A stretch of DNA of 64,000 nt from Calycina herbarum (Eukaryota; Ascomycota; Leotiomycetes; Helotiales; Pezizellaceae): contig LLEY01000052.1 of NCBI GenBank assembly GCA_001414485.1, positions 186,001 through 250,000 on the forward strand. Direction: 5' to 3'. Of this stretch, positions 46,108 through 58,148 are shown piece after piece. The position numbers were made by a program, and so were the translations under genes. How positions within the stretch are numbered: position 1 is the first letter of the stretch; the number at the start of each line of letters is the position of its first letter. The notes below the pieces were generated by a model. That model did not search any database, was not told the DNA's origin, and was given only the letters and a program-made list of their open reading frames with translations.

Positions 46108-49028
46108 GGTGGAAACATGCGTACGTTCGATTGAGGTTGAGTTCGAGAAATCGGGGGAGAGATGGAAAGGCTGCAGCCTTGCGATTGAGGCAAGAGGGGA
46201 AGTTGGATGATTGGTTCGCGTAACGCTCTTGAATTTTTTGAGTTAAATATCACTAGATGAGGGGAGGTTCTGTTGAAGAGAAAGCTAAGAGGGATCCCTT
46301 TTATTATTTTTCAGCCTCAAGAGAACTGGATTCGTCGAATATCAAGAACCGATTCACATAATGACGTCCACCTAGACCGACTGAGAAATAGCATTTGTAT
46401 TATCAGTTAACTATTTGTATTTCAGTCTTATTTTCGCTAGTTATAGATATACTACTAATTAACCAATTTGGTTCGTATGTTTCCAAGTTTATTTATTTCT
46501 CACTTCTAATTTTCCCTGGGCAATGATTTCAAACCTAGGACTCTCAACATAAGTTCCTCTCGAAACGGTTAGAAGAAAAGATGGTAGCTTTTGCTATGTC
46601 GTATTTGGGCCATAAAAGTAAGGGCAGTATTGCAGATAGTCGAGGTAATTTTCGTCCCGAAATCAGATACTAGCACGAGTCCTTCCTACTCTGAACACAA
46701 GATTCGAAGCAAATGTTAGTATGTCACTCGTCTATGATTACTGACCGTTGGTGGTAGACTGTCGCCTAAATGGGAAAGCATCCCTTGCGAAGCTACGTAA
46801 AGCATTCCTTCTGTCAGCCAACAACTCCTCTTTGGGAGAATTGTTTGTTTTTCGATAATCCTCAAGGCTACAATGAACCCGAGGTAGATTCCACTCGGAA
46901 ATACCGTTATCGACATGCTCATAGAGCCACGATACCCCTCCCCTCGTACCAGCAAGCACTTGTGGCGGTCATCTTTATTTGATATAGTTCGAGCCTTACG
47001 TCGTCTGCCGCTATCGAATACGCCCGGCGGCAGTTGGTTTCTTATCTCTGTCTGACATGTGATGACAACATTGTTCGACAGGTTTGCAATTGGGAGAATG
47101 AGAGCCAGTAAGACCCGTCAATGGCGCGCCAATGGAATGGAACTTGGTACCATGCGATTCAGGCGACAATGCGGGGTTTTTCGAGAGTGGAACTGAATCA
47201 TTATGGATGAGGCTCGTCAAATTGTTCTCCAGATGTTTTTGGAGTGGGATGAGAAGGTTTTCAGATTGCTGACACTTGGCAGACCAACCTGAACCGGCCA
47301 AGACCCAAGTCCTCCTGGTTCCCTGGTCTGGGATGAAAGAGGTTGACAAAAGGGATGGATGGGATGGGGTCGAATGAGAGCGAGGAAAGGTGCTAGTCGA
47401 TACTAGCTGAGTCTATGATTGGCTCAAGGTGCAACAAGGAGGCATCAAAGCCTTGTCCTTGGAGTGAGTCACCGTAACGCTAACCCACCGCCACCTCCGG
47501 CGCATTAAGATGGTTGGTCTCCGCTGGTCCTCGCTCCCAGCACTTGCCAATCCATTGCCAATCCATTGCCAACTTGCAGGTTGGAAGGCAGTGATGATCT
47601 AAAAGTGGACGCTTGAGAGGCTCTGGTGCATCTTGTCGCACTGCGCGTTGCAAGAGGGGGTGGGCGCATTGAGGAGTTGAGTAACGGGTGATGGGTAATG
47701 GGTGATGGTGTTGAGGGAGTCTGAACAAGAGAACATCTGTTCTTTTCTATTCTGGTGCATGAGGAATCGGATCCTCTGATGGCTTGCGATGGCTTCAGAT
47801 GGCGTATTGAAATGATGAATCGTGTCCCTGTCGAACGAGCAAGCTTGTTTGGTGTCGAGTGGTTGCGCGTCCAGTGCTGGCCCAGTGCTGGCCCAGTGCT
47901 GGTCCAGTCTTGCCAAAGCTGGGGGCGGGTGGCCAATTTACCTGATAATTTCCCTGTGTGCTGTGCCACCGGACAGCCGTCCATTCTCCCTCCGTTGGAC
48001 CCGTCTGGGTGTTGGGCATCTTCTCCTCAACACCATGGCATGCGCATCGCGAGCCTCGCATTGTTTCGAAGGGGTCGATGTGATGTGTGATGGTAAGAGC
48101 ATCTTTCTTGGAAGAGTATGCCGAGTGCTGAGGGAGAGGACGGCTCCAATGCACTTGAAAAGGGGCACGCTTCCGTGGCGCACGGTGATGCGGTCGCGTT
48201 CTTTCTCCCCAAAAAACGGTTTCAGAAGGGGCCGATCGGACAAGCGTGTGGTGCCATTGGCTGAATCGGTCCGCGCTAACCAGGCTGGGCCTGAGAAAAG
48301 AAAGAAGAGAGGGCAGAGTTCGTCAAATTGGCGCCTGGCTGCCTGAGGCCCTGGGCTGACTCGGCAGTATATAATAATCGCTCCTCCCCAGAGGTTTTGG
48401 AGGCCTTCTCGCGTAATCGGGTCTAGTCTATTTCCGCGCAACCAACATCATCTCACCATCTCGACCACATCCCCATTCGCACCACCATCTTCCACATCGT
48501 CTCTGCCATCTCGCGTGATCGCCAGAGTACAGTGCTTGGTCGAATACGTTCATTCACAGCTGCAAAAGTCAGCCCAAAAGAAAAGGACCTTCGGAGACAG
48601 ACTTGGCAGTCGTCTTTGTTCGAGCGCATCGCGATTCACCCACCATCGGTCCCATCCATAGCCATTCCCATATCCTCCCTTAGTATTGTGGATAGTAATA
48701 GATCGAATATCTATTCACTCACTCATCGTCGGCGAGCAGTAACTGTAGGGGAGACATTGAGTTGTTTTTCTCCTCCAAACGGTACGCGAGCCCAGCCTCC
48801 TCTTCCCACTTCAGCCTTGCCGCGGGGTATAAATATTTTGCACCGCACCCCAACCTCTCCCACTACACACTTTTTCGCAGCCCACCTCATCTTTGCGACC
48901 ACCTCCCAAACACCTGACCACACGCGCGCATCTCATCTCTGCTTCATTCGAGTCTAACAGTGTCACTGCAGACCTGCTCTACCCTTTTTCCATCGTTCGT
49001 CGAGGTCCATAACATCCTCTTCACCACC
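46108..49028. other. 2.9-kb intergenic/leader region upstream of TBP
   Basis: Many overlapping open frames occur on both strands between 47000 and 48500 without domain signal, as expected of GC-richer non-coding DNA. CCAATCCATTG is repeated near 47550, and CCAGTGCTGG units are repeated three times at 47870-47910. The last ~600 bases are pyrimidine-rich and are probably the long TBP leader. Confidence 0.45.
48368..48374 (+). promoter_or_regulatory. TATA-box-like element upstream of TBP
   Basis: TATATAA lies about 650 bases before the TBP start codon and is followed within ~60 bases by a CA/CT-rich stretch suitable for transcription start. This is a position-based suggestion only. Confidence 0.35.
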
Positions 49029-49973
49029 ATGGATCAGATCCAGACCCACCCCAACAATGCCGCGCAGGCAAAGAACTTCATTGCGCCCGGCTCCTTGTCG
49101 TTCCCAGGTGGTGCTGGCGAATTGACTCCACCGTCTGATGGTCAAGTTCAGAAGGCGATGAATGGTCCACAGCAGCAGGTCGCTCAAGGCCATGTTGGCA
49201 ACGGGGTGGCTCCCGCGACGCCTGCCGCTACACCAGGCACCACCGCGAGCGCAACCACAGGTGTCAGTGGCATCGTCCCTACTCTGCAGTATGTATCACC
49301 CTGAACCTCAGTTTTGAACTTGAGGCTTATCTCGCATGTAAAGAAACATCGTTGCCACGGTCAATCTCGATTGCCGCTTGGATCTGAAGACGATCGCCCT
49401 GCATGCCAGAAACGCCGAATACAACCCAAAGGTACTGCTGACTCTAGGCCTGCTTCACTTTCGCGTTTGCTAATCAACACAGCGTTTTGCGGCTGTTATC
49501 ATGCGTATTAGAGAACCAAAGACTACTGCCTTGATCTTTGCCTCAGGCAAGATGGTCGTGACCGGTGCGAAATCAGAGGACGATTCGAAGCTTGCATCGC
49601 GAAAGTATGCGCGCATCATTCAAAAGCTCGGTTTCAACGCCAAGTTCACCGACTTCAAGATCCAGAACATTGTCGGCTCTTGCGACATCAAGTTCCCCAT
49701 TCGTTTGGAAGGTCTTGCGTCGCGCCATCACAATTTCAGCTCCTACGAGCCCGAGTTGTTCCCTGGTCTCATTTACAGAATGATTAAGCCCAAGATTGTC
49801 TTGTTGATCTTCGTCAGCGGCAAGATCGTCTTGACTGGTGCCAAAGTTCGTGAGGAGATTTACCAGGCCTTTGAAATGATCTACCCCGTGCTCCAGGGTA
49901 AGTTTTATCATGACATCACCTTCAATATCATACATGGTACTAACATTCACATCCAGACTTCAAAAAGGTCTAG
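49029..49973 (+). CDS. TATA-binding protein (TBP)
   Basis: Four exons, 49029-49288, 49344-49431, 49483-49897 and 49957-49973, give 259 aa. After a variable Gln/Ala/Thr/Pro-rich N-terminus comes the saddle-shaped core with both direct repeats: [60 protein letters not shown], then [40 protein letters not shown] and [20 protein letters not shown], ending YPVLQDFKKV. TBP nucleates initiation by all three nuclear RNA polymerases. The final exon has only 17 bases, and its GT..AG splice is required to give the conserved DFKK end. All intron phases agree. Confidence 0.95.
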
Positions 49974-50815
49974 TGGAGCAATGCGAAGATTTGCATCTGC
50001 GGTACGATCATTCAACTTCCTCCACCGCAGGATGTACCATTATACCCAACTTGTACAAGTAATTCCGTTTTTTCACGATTTTCACGACCCTTTTCCAAAA
50101 GCCTCGGCATATGGTTGACGCCTCAGTCACCCAACTGATATGACAATTCTCATCGTCGTTCAGTAGTCACCATAATGCTTCCGTCATCTTAAGCATTGCA
50201 TCGGCGTACAAGGGGATGAGTCCGCGGAGAGGGCTCATCAAGGTTTCTAGCATGTTTCTGTTTTTATTTTACTGCACACGCGCGCGAAGAACATAGATTG
50301 CACACACCACACATTCGGCGATGGCATGTGCGCAGGTCGAAGATGCCGTCTTAATTACGCTCTTCGTAAACCAAGAGTTAATATTCTCGTTGCGAGGGTC
50401 AAGGGTTCAGCTTTCCTAAGGGAAGGCCAAAAGGAGTATGACACTGTGATGGAGTCTAGGTATTCCCCAGACGGGCTGTTGATGTCTCGGGTTGCCGAAA
50501 AATAATAAGTATCGTGGTGACAGATGCCCTTGTGTGGCTTGCTTTTTCAACATACTACTGGCTTGCGTTGGTGGTAAAGCTGCGTGGGCTGTCACGAATT
50601 GCTCTGATGGACGGTGGGGTTTACCATATCATTCTGATAGTCAATTCATACCATGATAAATAATCTCTGTATTTGTCTATGTGACGTTTTGTACGTGAGT
50701 GATATATGAAGCTTACCTGATCTGATGTTCGTCCTTCATAGAGGGGCATATAATCTTCTGCCATGCGGTATAGATGGTGAGATCTAATGATGAGGATACA
50801 AGAATGAAGTTCGCT
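49974..50815. other. intergenic, convergent 3' ends
   Basis: 3' side of TBP and of the minus-strand oxidase. AT-rich in places; no gene or clear repeat was seen. Confidence 0.45.
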
Positions 50816-52294
50816 TCAAAGCTTACTTCCTTTCTTCATCTCCAATTCCAAGACCATACCAGGTCTCCCACCTCTGCTGCCATCTTCCGTGATGACATTC
50901 TCCACTGCTTCCTTCTTCCAAGCCCATTTCTCCTTGAACTCCTCAGGGCAGTTGCCTTGCACGCAGTCCATGATTTTGTCCCCGATGACAGGCAGGAACT
51001 TGAAACCATGACCACTGCCCCCAGTTGCGAGAAACAAGTTTGAGTAGGTAGGATGATATGAGATGAGGAAGTCGCCGGTTGGTGTATCCGTATACCAGCA
51101 AATCTTGGATTCGGTGAAGGGACGTCCAGCCATCGAAGGGATCATTTCGGCGAGGGCTTTCTTGCAAGCTTCTTCTCCTTCGGTGGGGATCCAGAGATTG
51201 GGGTTGTCTAGTTTGGTGACTGGTCGTGAGACTGTGATTGTCTTTTCGGGGTTGGAGGCTGAGATTGGTTCGGGATTTGTGATTGGGACTGGGTTTGAAT
51301 AACCATAGCCGTGACGTGCTACCTTTAGGAGATTGTTTCTGGGAGGAATGATGAACATGCCACAGCTCATATTTAAGAAGACTGGCATCTTGCCTAGTCG
51401 TTCCTGTTCCGCATCCGTGATTGGAAGGTAGGAAAGCACTTGTCCGGTAGCTTGGCACCGTCCTCGGAGGTCAATAAGTGAAGGTGTCCACGCCCCAGTC
51501 GCCAAAATAGTCAAGTCCGCTGTGAGTAGTGTAGAATCCGAAAGCTTGACGCCTTGAACGGAGTTCGTTGGGGAGAAAAGTAATGACGTGACGGTCGCTA
51601 CTTTGAAGTCTACACGGTTGGTGGCTTCGACTTGACGTCGGAGCCATACCATGGAAGCTTCAGCGTCTGCCCATCCACTACAAGTGTTGATGTAACCCCA
51701 ATCGCCTGAGTATCCGCCAGTGTCTACTCTGTCAAAGATCTCTTGACGAGACTTGAGTTCATGGACAGAACCCTCAGCGGGAGTGCCTTTATTAAGCGCG
51801 ATGACGTTTTCGTAGGATGACCGGACGTAGGGTAGACCATTAGAGGAAGCGTTGGCAACAAGTGTGAGACCACTCTCAGTGTATCGACCAGAACCCCCTA
51901 GGGAGTCTGGTGAAGAGGACTGACGCCATATATTCTGTGCCTTGTCTGCGAGGGCTGCGTAGGCTGGGTCTGCGTAATCTGTGGCAATTGACAAGTTAGC
52001 AAATGTTTGAAACAATCACGAAGGAAAGTATGTTTGGGAGAAGTTGATGAACTGGGAAGCTAGCTTACCTGGACGAATTATTCGAGAAGTATCGATAGAA
52101 CTGCCATCTGGTGAGGGAAAGGAGCTTCTATCGACGAGGGTGATTTTGGTTCCAGAAAACGAGGGGCGAGTTGCGAGGGAGAGGGCTGTGGAAAGACCAA
52201 ATACCCCCGACCCGACAATGAGAATTGATGTTGGAGGAGTGAAGTTTGGGGAAGAAGGATGTGGGAAGGATGAAGAAGCAGAGGGAGAGGTCAT
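50816..52294 (-). CDS. FAD-dependent amine oxidase, sarcosine/fructosyl-amino-acid oxidase type
   Basis: Two exons, 52294-52069 and 51978-50816, give 462 aa with a 90-nt phase-1 intron. The FAD-binding dinucleotide fold is near the start (SILIVGSGVFGLSTALSLAT, then KITLVDRSSFPSPDGSSIDT), followed by SRIIRPDYADPAYAALADKA, the DSSRxIR-like segment of the sarcosine oxidase family. LTILATGAWTPSLIDLRGRC and the C-terminal LFLATGGSGHGFKFLPVIGD are also typical. The Cys that holds FAD covalently in related enzymes may be the Cys in ESKICWYTDTPTGDF, as in fructosyl amine oxidases. Such enzymes oxidise N-methyl or fructosyl amino acids with release of hydrogen peroxide; peroxisomal location is common, but the C-terminus here (GSKL) fits PTS1 only loosely. 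Confidence 0.87.
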
Positions 52295-52790
52295 TTTAGT
52301 GTCTTTGCTTTCCCGACGCGCCGGGGAATGTGTGGTGATTGTGGGTCTCTGACTGTAATTCTGACTACAGAATCGGGGATGATTTGATGAATGTGAATCA
52401 ACGAATTGCAACGAGATGGGACGAGAAGGAGAGGGAAGAAAGATGGTGTTTATATACTGGGGGGAATATGTACAGTCAATGTGAATACGAAAGGAAAAGA
52501 AAAGGAAGAATGACTAGGAATGATGCGATAAGAAATAATGGGGAAATGGGGTGTTGAGTTGTGTGCTTTGGAAAGCTGGAGTGGGGTTGAGTGTACCTGG
52601 AAGGGCTGAATTTCGACAAGTGAAGCACACCGGAGCGGAATTGATCCATCGCCGTTCACCTCGCCGATTTGGCTCCGATTTCGAGAGCTCAACACCAGCC
52701 CAGACGGCTTTGCAACAGGACCAAAAGCACCACATACCACCCTTCGCCCCCGCTCAATACTCCCACAGACGATGTGATATAGCTGCAGCC
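52295..52790. other. divergent promoter region
   Basis: 496 bases between the oxidase (minus) and the SR140 gene (plus). The SR140 frame is open through this part from 52551, but the first ATG with a good fit is 52791. Confidence 0.45.
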
Positions 52791-55280
52791 ATGGCCACAG
52801 ACGCCGAGAAGAAAATCGCCGAGTTCCCCGAGGTGGAATCCAAGCTCCAAGCACCCACCAAGAAATCACTCTTCGAGCGCCAGAAGGCAGAGGCAGAAGC
52901 GAAACGATTGCGGGAGGAGGCAGAGACAAAAGCTGTGTATGAGGACTTTGTGAAGTCTTTCGACGACGAAGATGAGCCACCTCCAGGAGCTGGTTTCAAT
53001 AACGGAGGGCGCTTTGGAGGGGGAGGGGGAGGGGGATTCGGAGAAGTAACTGGACCGTCAAAGAGACACTATGGACAAGGTGGAATGGGTATGGGCGCGC
53101 CGAGTGGCCCTGCTGGTGGGAGAGGAACTGGAAGAGGAGTTGGCAGTGGACCTGGGAGTCTGGGGCCGCCACCGATGAAGAAGAGGGCATTTGAAGGGGG
53201 GTTTTCGCAGAACTCATCGAGGAGAGACCGAGAGGATAGAGGGGTGTTGGCTTTTGATGATTACGACCAGGAGAGAGAAAGAAAACCTGCGAAAGGTTTC
53301 AGTGCATCTGAGGACGAAGATGAGAGACACGGGAAGCATGGACGAGAAGACGAAAGAGCGGTTCCAAAGCCGACTTTGAGACTTGCTTCTTTACCACCAG
53401 GAACTTCTCCTGCAGTCATCAAAGCTCTTTTGCCTGCAAGCATAACGATCGACGCGATTCGAATTCTACCTCCGAATGGACCAGGAGTATATTCCGAAAG
53501 GAAGTCAATGTCAGCTATTGTCACTCTAGCAAAAGACACGACTGCAAATGATATTGATTCAGCAGTCAACACATTACAAAACAGATATCTAGGCTTTGGT
53601 CATTATCTGTCACTCCATCGTCATCTTTCCTCAGCTGTCACTACAACTGCAGCAATCTCATCCCTCGGTGCGAATACAGCCTCTCAGCCATTTGGAGCGA
53701 AGCCAATTGTAGTGGCACCAGTAGGTCGAGGACATGCACCACCTCCCACACATCAACGAGGATTTGCACCGCCAACTTCTTATGGACCTGCACAACCTGC
53801 CCTGAACCGAAACGCTCCTCTATTGTATGTTCCCGTTCAAGCACCACAGGATATCAAAGAGTTAAAACTCATACACAAAGTCATTGAATCCCTCCTTAGT
53901 CACGGGCCGGAGTTTGAAGCTCTCCTTATGAGTAGGCCAGATGTTCAACGAGAAGAAAAATGGGCATGGATCTGGGATTCTAGAAGTACAGGAGGTGTAT
54001 GGTACCGCTGGCGTCTATGGGAGGTACTCACTGGGTCTACTACCAAAAGAGGCCAAGGAAAATATCTACCCCTTTTTGAAGGTTCGTCGGCATGGAAGGC
54101 TCCAGATCAGCCACTTGCATATGAATACACTACCTGCCTCGAAGAGTTCGTCTCCGACTCTGAGTATAATTCTTCCGACGATGACGAGTCCGGGGACGAA
54201 GGAACCAAGAGACAACACCACAATGGCGGTGCACCTCCAGACCCAAGTCTCCTAACCGACGACGGAAAAGCTTACCTGAACCCCCTCGAAAAATCAAAAT
54301 TAACACATCTTCTCGCCCGACTCCCCACCAGTACAGGCAAACTACGAAAAGGGGATGTAGCACGCATCACTGCGTTCGCCATCTCCCACGCAGGAAAAGG
54401 TTCAGATGAAGTAGTCTCCATGATAGTCTCCAACATCGAGAAACCCTTCGCCTGCACATCCGCCAACCCCGACCACAAGAAAGAAAAAGACAAAGAAAAA
54501 GACGCAAGTGATAACGAAATGGAAGATGAAGAGAGATCAGACACCAGTTCCGCTAGTCTCATCGGTGTATACCTTATCTCTGATATCCTATCTTCTTCTT
54601 CCACTAGTGGTGTCAGACATGCATGGCGCTATCGACAACTTTTTGAATCTGCACTTCGCCAACGACGGGTCTTTGGGACTCTGGGGAGGATGGAGAGGAA
54701 GATGAATTGGGGACGGCTCAGGGCGGAGAAGTGGAAGAGGAGTGTGGGGAATATTTTGAGTCTTTGGGAGGGGTGGTGCGTGTTTCCGCAGGGGAGTCAG
54801 GAACATTTTGTCAAGGTGTTTAATTCTCCGCCGATGACGGCTAAGGAGAGGGAGGAGAGTGAAAGTAAGTTGAGGGAGGAGGAGCAGAAGGCTGAGAAGG
54901 GGAAGAGTCGGTGGAAGGCCGTGGAGGTTGAGGCTAAGGAGGCGCCTGATGATTTAGAAGAAAATGCGGAGGAAGATTTTGATGGGGAACCGATGGAGGA
55001 GGATGAGGATGTTGATGGGGAACCTATGGATGAGGATGAGGATGTCGATGGAGTTCCTATGGAAGAAGAAGAAGAAGATGTTGATGGAGCGCCGATGGAG
55101 GATATGGATGGCGAACCTATGGATAAGGATGAGAAACCTTATAGTCCTCCTCCGCCGGAGACTTCTGAAAGCAAAACATCGACGGAGGTGACGATTACTG
55201 ATAGTACTCCTGTGGGACAGCCCAGGAGGCGACCGAGGGCCGTGGATATGTTTGCTGATTCTGATGATGATGATAATTAG
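52791..55280 (+). CDS. U2-associated SURP-motif protein (U2SURP/SR140-like)
   Basis: A single exon of 829 aa. The N-terminus has SLFERQKAEAEAKRLREEAE and YEDFVKSFDDEDEPPPGAGF, then a Gly-rich linker. An RRM-like region (about 195-285, LRLASLPPGTSPAVIKALLP) is followed by a SURP/SWAP module (about 355-420, LIHKVIESLLSHGPEFEALL and WAWIWDSRSTGGVWYRWRLW) and a CID-type helical domain (about 490-690, LTHLLARLPTSTGKLRKGDV and VYLISDILSSSS). This order matches SR140, a U2 snRNP-linked splicing factor. The C-terminal acidic segment contains five near-identical DVDGEPMEEDE-type repeats. The product is expected in the nucleus. No intron was needed. Confidence 0.9.
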   Translation: MATDAEKKIAEFPEVESKLQAPTKKSLFERQKAEAEAKRLREEAETKAVYEDFVKSFDDEDEPPPGAGFNNGGRFGGGGGGGFGEVTGPSKRHYGQGGMGMGAPSGPAGGRGTGRGVGSGPGSLGPPPMKKRAFEGGFSQNSSRRDREDRGVLAFDDYDQERERKPAKGFSASEDEDERHGKHGREDERAVPKPTLRLASLPPGTSPAVIKALLPASITIDAIRILPPNGPGVYSERKSMSAIVTLAKDTTANDIDSAVNTLQNRYLGFGHYLSLHRHLSSAVTTTAAISSLGANTASQPFGAKPIVVAPVGRGHAPPPTHQRGFAPPTSYGPAQPALNRNAPLLYVPVQAPQDIKELKLIHKVIESLLSHGPEFEALLMSRPDVQREEKWAWIWDSRSTGGVWYRWRLWEVLTGSTTKRGQGKYLPLFEGSSAWKAPDQPLAYEYTTCLEEFVSDSEYNSSDDDESGDEGTKRQHHNGGAPPDPSLLTDDGKAYLNPLEKSKLTHLLARLPTSTGKLRKGDVARITAFAISHAGKGSDEVVSMIVSNIEKPFACTSANPDHKKEKDKEKDASDNEMEDEERSDTSSASLIGVYLISDILSSSSTSGVRHAWRYRQLFESALRQRRVFGTLGRMERKMNWGRLRAEKWKRSVGNILSLWEGWCVFPQGSQEHFVKVFNSPPMTAKEREESESKLREEEQKAEKGKSRWKAVEVEAKEAPDDLEENAEEDFDGEPMEEDEDVDGEPMDEDEDVDGVPMEEEEEDVDGAPMEDMDGEPMDKDEKPYSPPPPETSESKTSTEVTITDSTPVGQPRRRPRAVDMFADSDDDDN

Positions 55281-57199
55281 CTAGCTTTGTAAGAGTATGA
55301 ATACCTAAAATGGAGAGATTTTTATGGAAATGATAAAATTGGGTTGTAATTGTGCCAAAGGCAATGGAAGAATGAGCCAAGTGAAAACTCGATTATCCTG
55401 TCTTCCTGGAACAATTTGTTTGTTCAACCCTTGTTGGGGAAAGAGCGCTCGACTATGGATCAGTTACAGTTTTCACCACCCCGAACGATTGTAGGAAATC
55501 GTTGACAAACACACATTTAGGGAGTAGATCTCGGTTTTTGGATCACAGGGGTGTATGATGTAAGGTTCTAAGCGCTGTGGCTTTTCATACAGGAGAGGGG
55601 TCTTGTCTTGTTGGATAGATTTGATCCTTGCTTGTTGGTGCTGTGTCGGTGTGCTTTCTCAGTTCTTGGATCTGAGAACCTAGAGTCTCTTCCAACCTGT
55701 TGGTTCTTGCTCAACACAAAGCGGTTTAGACAGGGGAGGGCTATTTAGCCTAAATGGAATCCTTGCTTGTTAGTGCTTTAATGCTGTGTTGGTATGGTTT
55801 CTCAGTTCCTTGATCTAAGAACGTGGGTTTTTTTTTCTAGGATGTCAGCTCTCGCTTAATTGAAGGGGGTAGGGATATCAGCCACCAACTACTGGGAGGT
55901 TTAGGTAACCAATAAGAAGGTACTAGGCATGGGGAAGCTTGTATTCTCAGTTCTGAGATCTGAGAACCTATATTTTCTTCTAACATGTCGGCTCTCGCTT
56001 AATTGAAGAGGGTGTGAGATGCACAGCCACCAACAACATGGATTGCTGGGTGTCCAATGAGATCGCTGAGTTGGTCTTGATTCTCACTTCTTGGAGAAGA
56101 GAACGTAGAAGTCTTCACTGTCGCTTGATTGCAGAAGGCGCGAGAACATCAGACACCAAGCTTTAGTGATTCTGTTTGCCCAACGGAGATTTCTTGGGGC
56201 GGAATTTGGCGTTGGCAAGTGGTGTCAAAGAGCGAGCGTAATTGACTAAGAGAATAATCCATGTTGTCTTCTACCCTAATTGTTTGAGCAAGGCTTGTAA
56301 AATCAAATGAATTATCCTAAACTGCTCGAATAATTAGATTTTAGTTACGTTCATTCTTCTAATAAAGTTCGCACAATCGTTTAGTTACAATTCCCGCAAG
56401 TACCAATATGTTGTTTTCTCTGGGTTTCCTATCTATATTTATTTGGTGGACTCACTTCGAAAGAGGATGTTTTGAAATCTAGATGCATAGAAGAACTGGT
56501 ATATTCTATCCCACGATTACAGTATTGGATTGCTCAATTTCTCATCTAATTGGTCAATGCAGTCCCAAGGGTCGTAATTTTCAACACCGTTTTATTATCT
56601 ATCAATCATGAAGCTATTCCCGAATTTCTTCCCAGGTAAAGTCTACCAACCAACTACGCTTTGTATGTATTCCAAGGGCCTCCAAGTAAAAGGAGCAGAT
56701 CAAATACAGCCTCCGGAGTCTAGAAGACGGGCCAAATGCATCGGAAAATGCAGGAAAAAGTTTTGGTATGTGCTCAAGTAGCTTTGATTGGTGGAAAATA
56801 AATCGTTTCTGGATAATTGGTGAAACCGTCACCTAATAGCCAATTTCCATAACTGTTAGATGGAACATACTACAACCCATATATTTTTTAATCCAAACAT
56901 ATTCAGAATATCATTATTTCTTGATTATTTTACAACGTATTCTTCGGTGTTGGATGAAGAAGGCAGAACTAAAGTAGTAAATAAGATGGTACTTTTTTTG
57001 GTTTGGGTTTCCGGATTTCCGGACTCGATGGATTATCGTTGCACAACATCACAAGTAAATGAGAGCTGAAGCCTGGTAATTACTATTATAAGCCACATAG
57101 GCATCAAGACCATGTATGAAATAGGAGTATATTTAATTCATAAAGGAAACTTCGTAGAATGGTAACCAGACGACGTTGTCGAGTTGCAAAGGACGAACT
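55281..57199. repeat. intergenic with first cluster of a hairpin-bearing repeat
   Basis: Four copies of a ~135-150-base unit occur here, marked by TTCTCAGTTCTGAGATCTGA-type hairpins at 55657, 55799, 55944 and 56081 and by CTCTCGCTTAATTGAAG and CAGCCACCAAC. The rest is AT-rich. A second copy of the A-tailed short repeat lies at 56990-57047. Confidence 0.6.
56990..57047 (-). repeat. short dispersed repeat with A-rich end, copy 2
   Basis: Carries the same GTGCAACGATAATCCATCG and TCCGGAAA as 17640-17702 and is followed by an A-rich run on the same strand. Confidence 0.45.
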
Positions 57200-57886
57200 A
57201 TGGAGACCGAGACCGAAAAGAGGAGCTTTTCCCCTTCAGGGGAACCACAAAACCCATCTCACCAGTCGTCCCAAAGCTACAAACGTGCGTGTGTCAGTTA
57301 TTAAGACGGCACCTCTCTCACTAAGCATCCAACTAACCAGCCCCCAGGAACCGGAAAATACATAAATGATAAGCGTTTCATAATCTTTCAACGATTGCTA
57401 CGCTTCCTACCTCGTCTCAACGTTCTCGCGGGTCTAACTACCAGCGCTTCGATCGGGGCCCTGACGTTCAACGAATTCCACCCCACGACGCGCTCGCTTA
57501 ACTACGGGGCCGAAGGACTCCTGATGAGCTGCGCCATCTCTGCCACCGTCTCCTTCATGCTATCCATCATGATCCAGTTTCGCTTTGAGTCCTACAAGTC
57601 ACTGCTGAAGAAGGACTATGTGCTTATGTGGATGCCTCTGATTCTCTTGGACTGGTCTATTGTGGCGTTGCTCCTAGGTTTGACACTGTGGTATGCGGAT
57701 AAGAATCCGGGGTGGAGAGCGGTGTTGATGGCTTTTCATGTGGGTCTGTTACTGGGTTTTGGTATATGGGTTGCGTGCAGGATGGGGATGACAATGTTAC
57801 AAGTGATTGAGGTGCAAGACGGAGGGTCTAGCGAGAATGTCAACATATCCCATCTTGACATTGTCGGCGAGAGAGATCTGAGTTGA
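57200..57886 (+). CDS. four-span integral membrane protein, unknown function
   Basis: Two exons, 57200-57284 and 57348-57886, give 207 aa (63-nt intron, GTGCGT..CAG, phase 1). The ATG at 57200 starts a hydrophilic, Ser/Gln-rich N-terminus (METETEKRSFSPSGEPQNPS). Four hydrophobic stretches follow: VLAGLTTSASIGALTF, LMSCAISATVSFMLSIMI, MPLILLDWSIVALLLGLTLW and VLMAFHVGLLLGFGIWVACR, ending in a polar tail. The pattern resembles unnamed fungal four-span membrane proteins; no motif points to a substrate. Without the splice the frame has no ATG, which supports the two-exon model. Confidence 0.75.
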
Positions 57887-58148
57887 AGTAATAAGGAAGT
57901 TCATTCTAGTACTTCGTAATGGAGATTATAAAATACAATAGTTCAAGTCCCAAAAAAGAATTCCATTTTAATCTCGCATCTCCCAAAATACCATTCATCG
58001 AGCTGGTTCAAACAATCTAGTGGCTTTTCTGATTCGAAACATGAGCTTCCTTGGCCTGTACGCAAACTTTCCTAGGACAATGGTATGATGACTATAAAGT
58101 ATGTAAGTATAAGTAATCAGATCTCTTAATAAAATTGAAATTTACTTA

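Noticed and set aside
47505..48441. Several open frames of 100-174 codons on both strands
   Set aside because: They overlap each other in all frames, show no domain, and lie in GC-richer leader DNA where long chance frames are expected.
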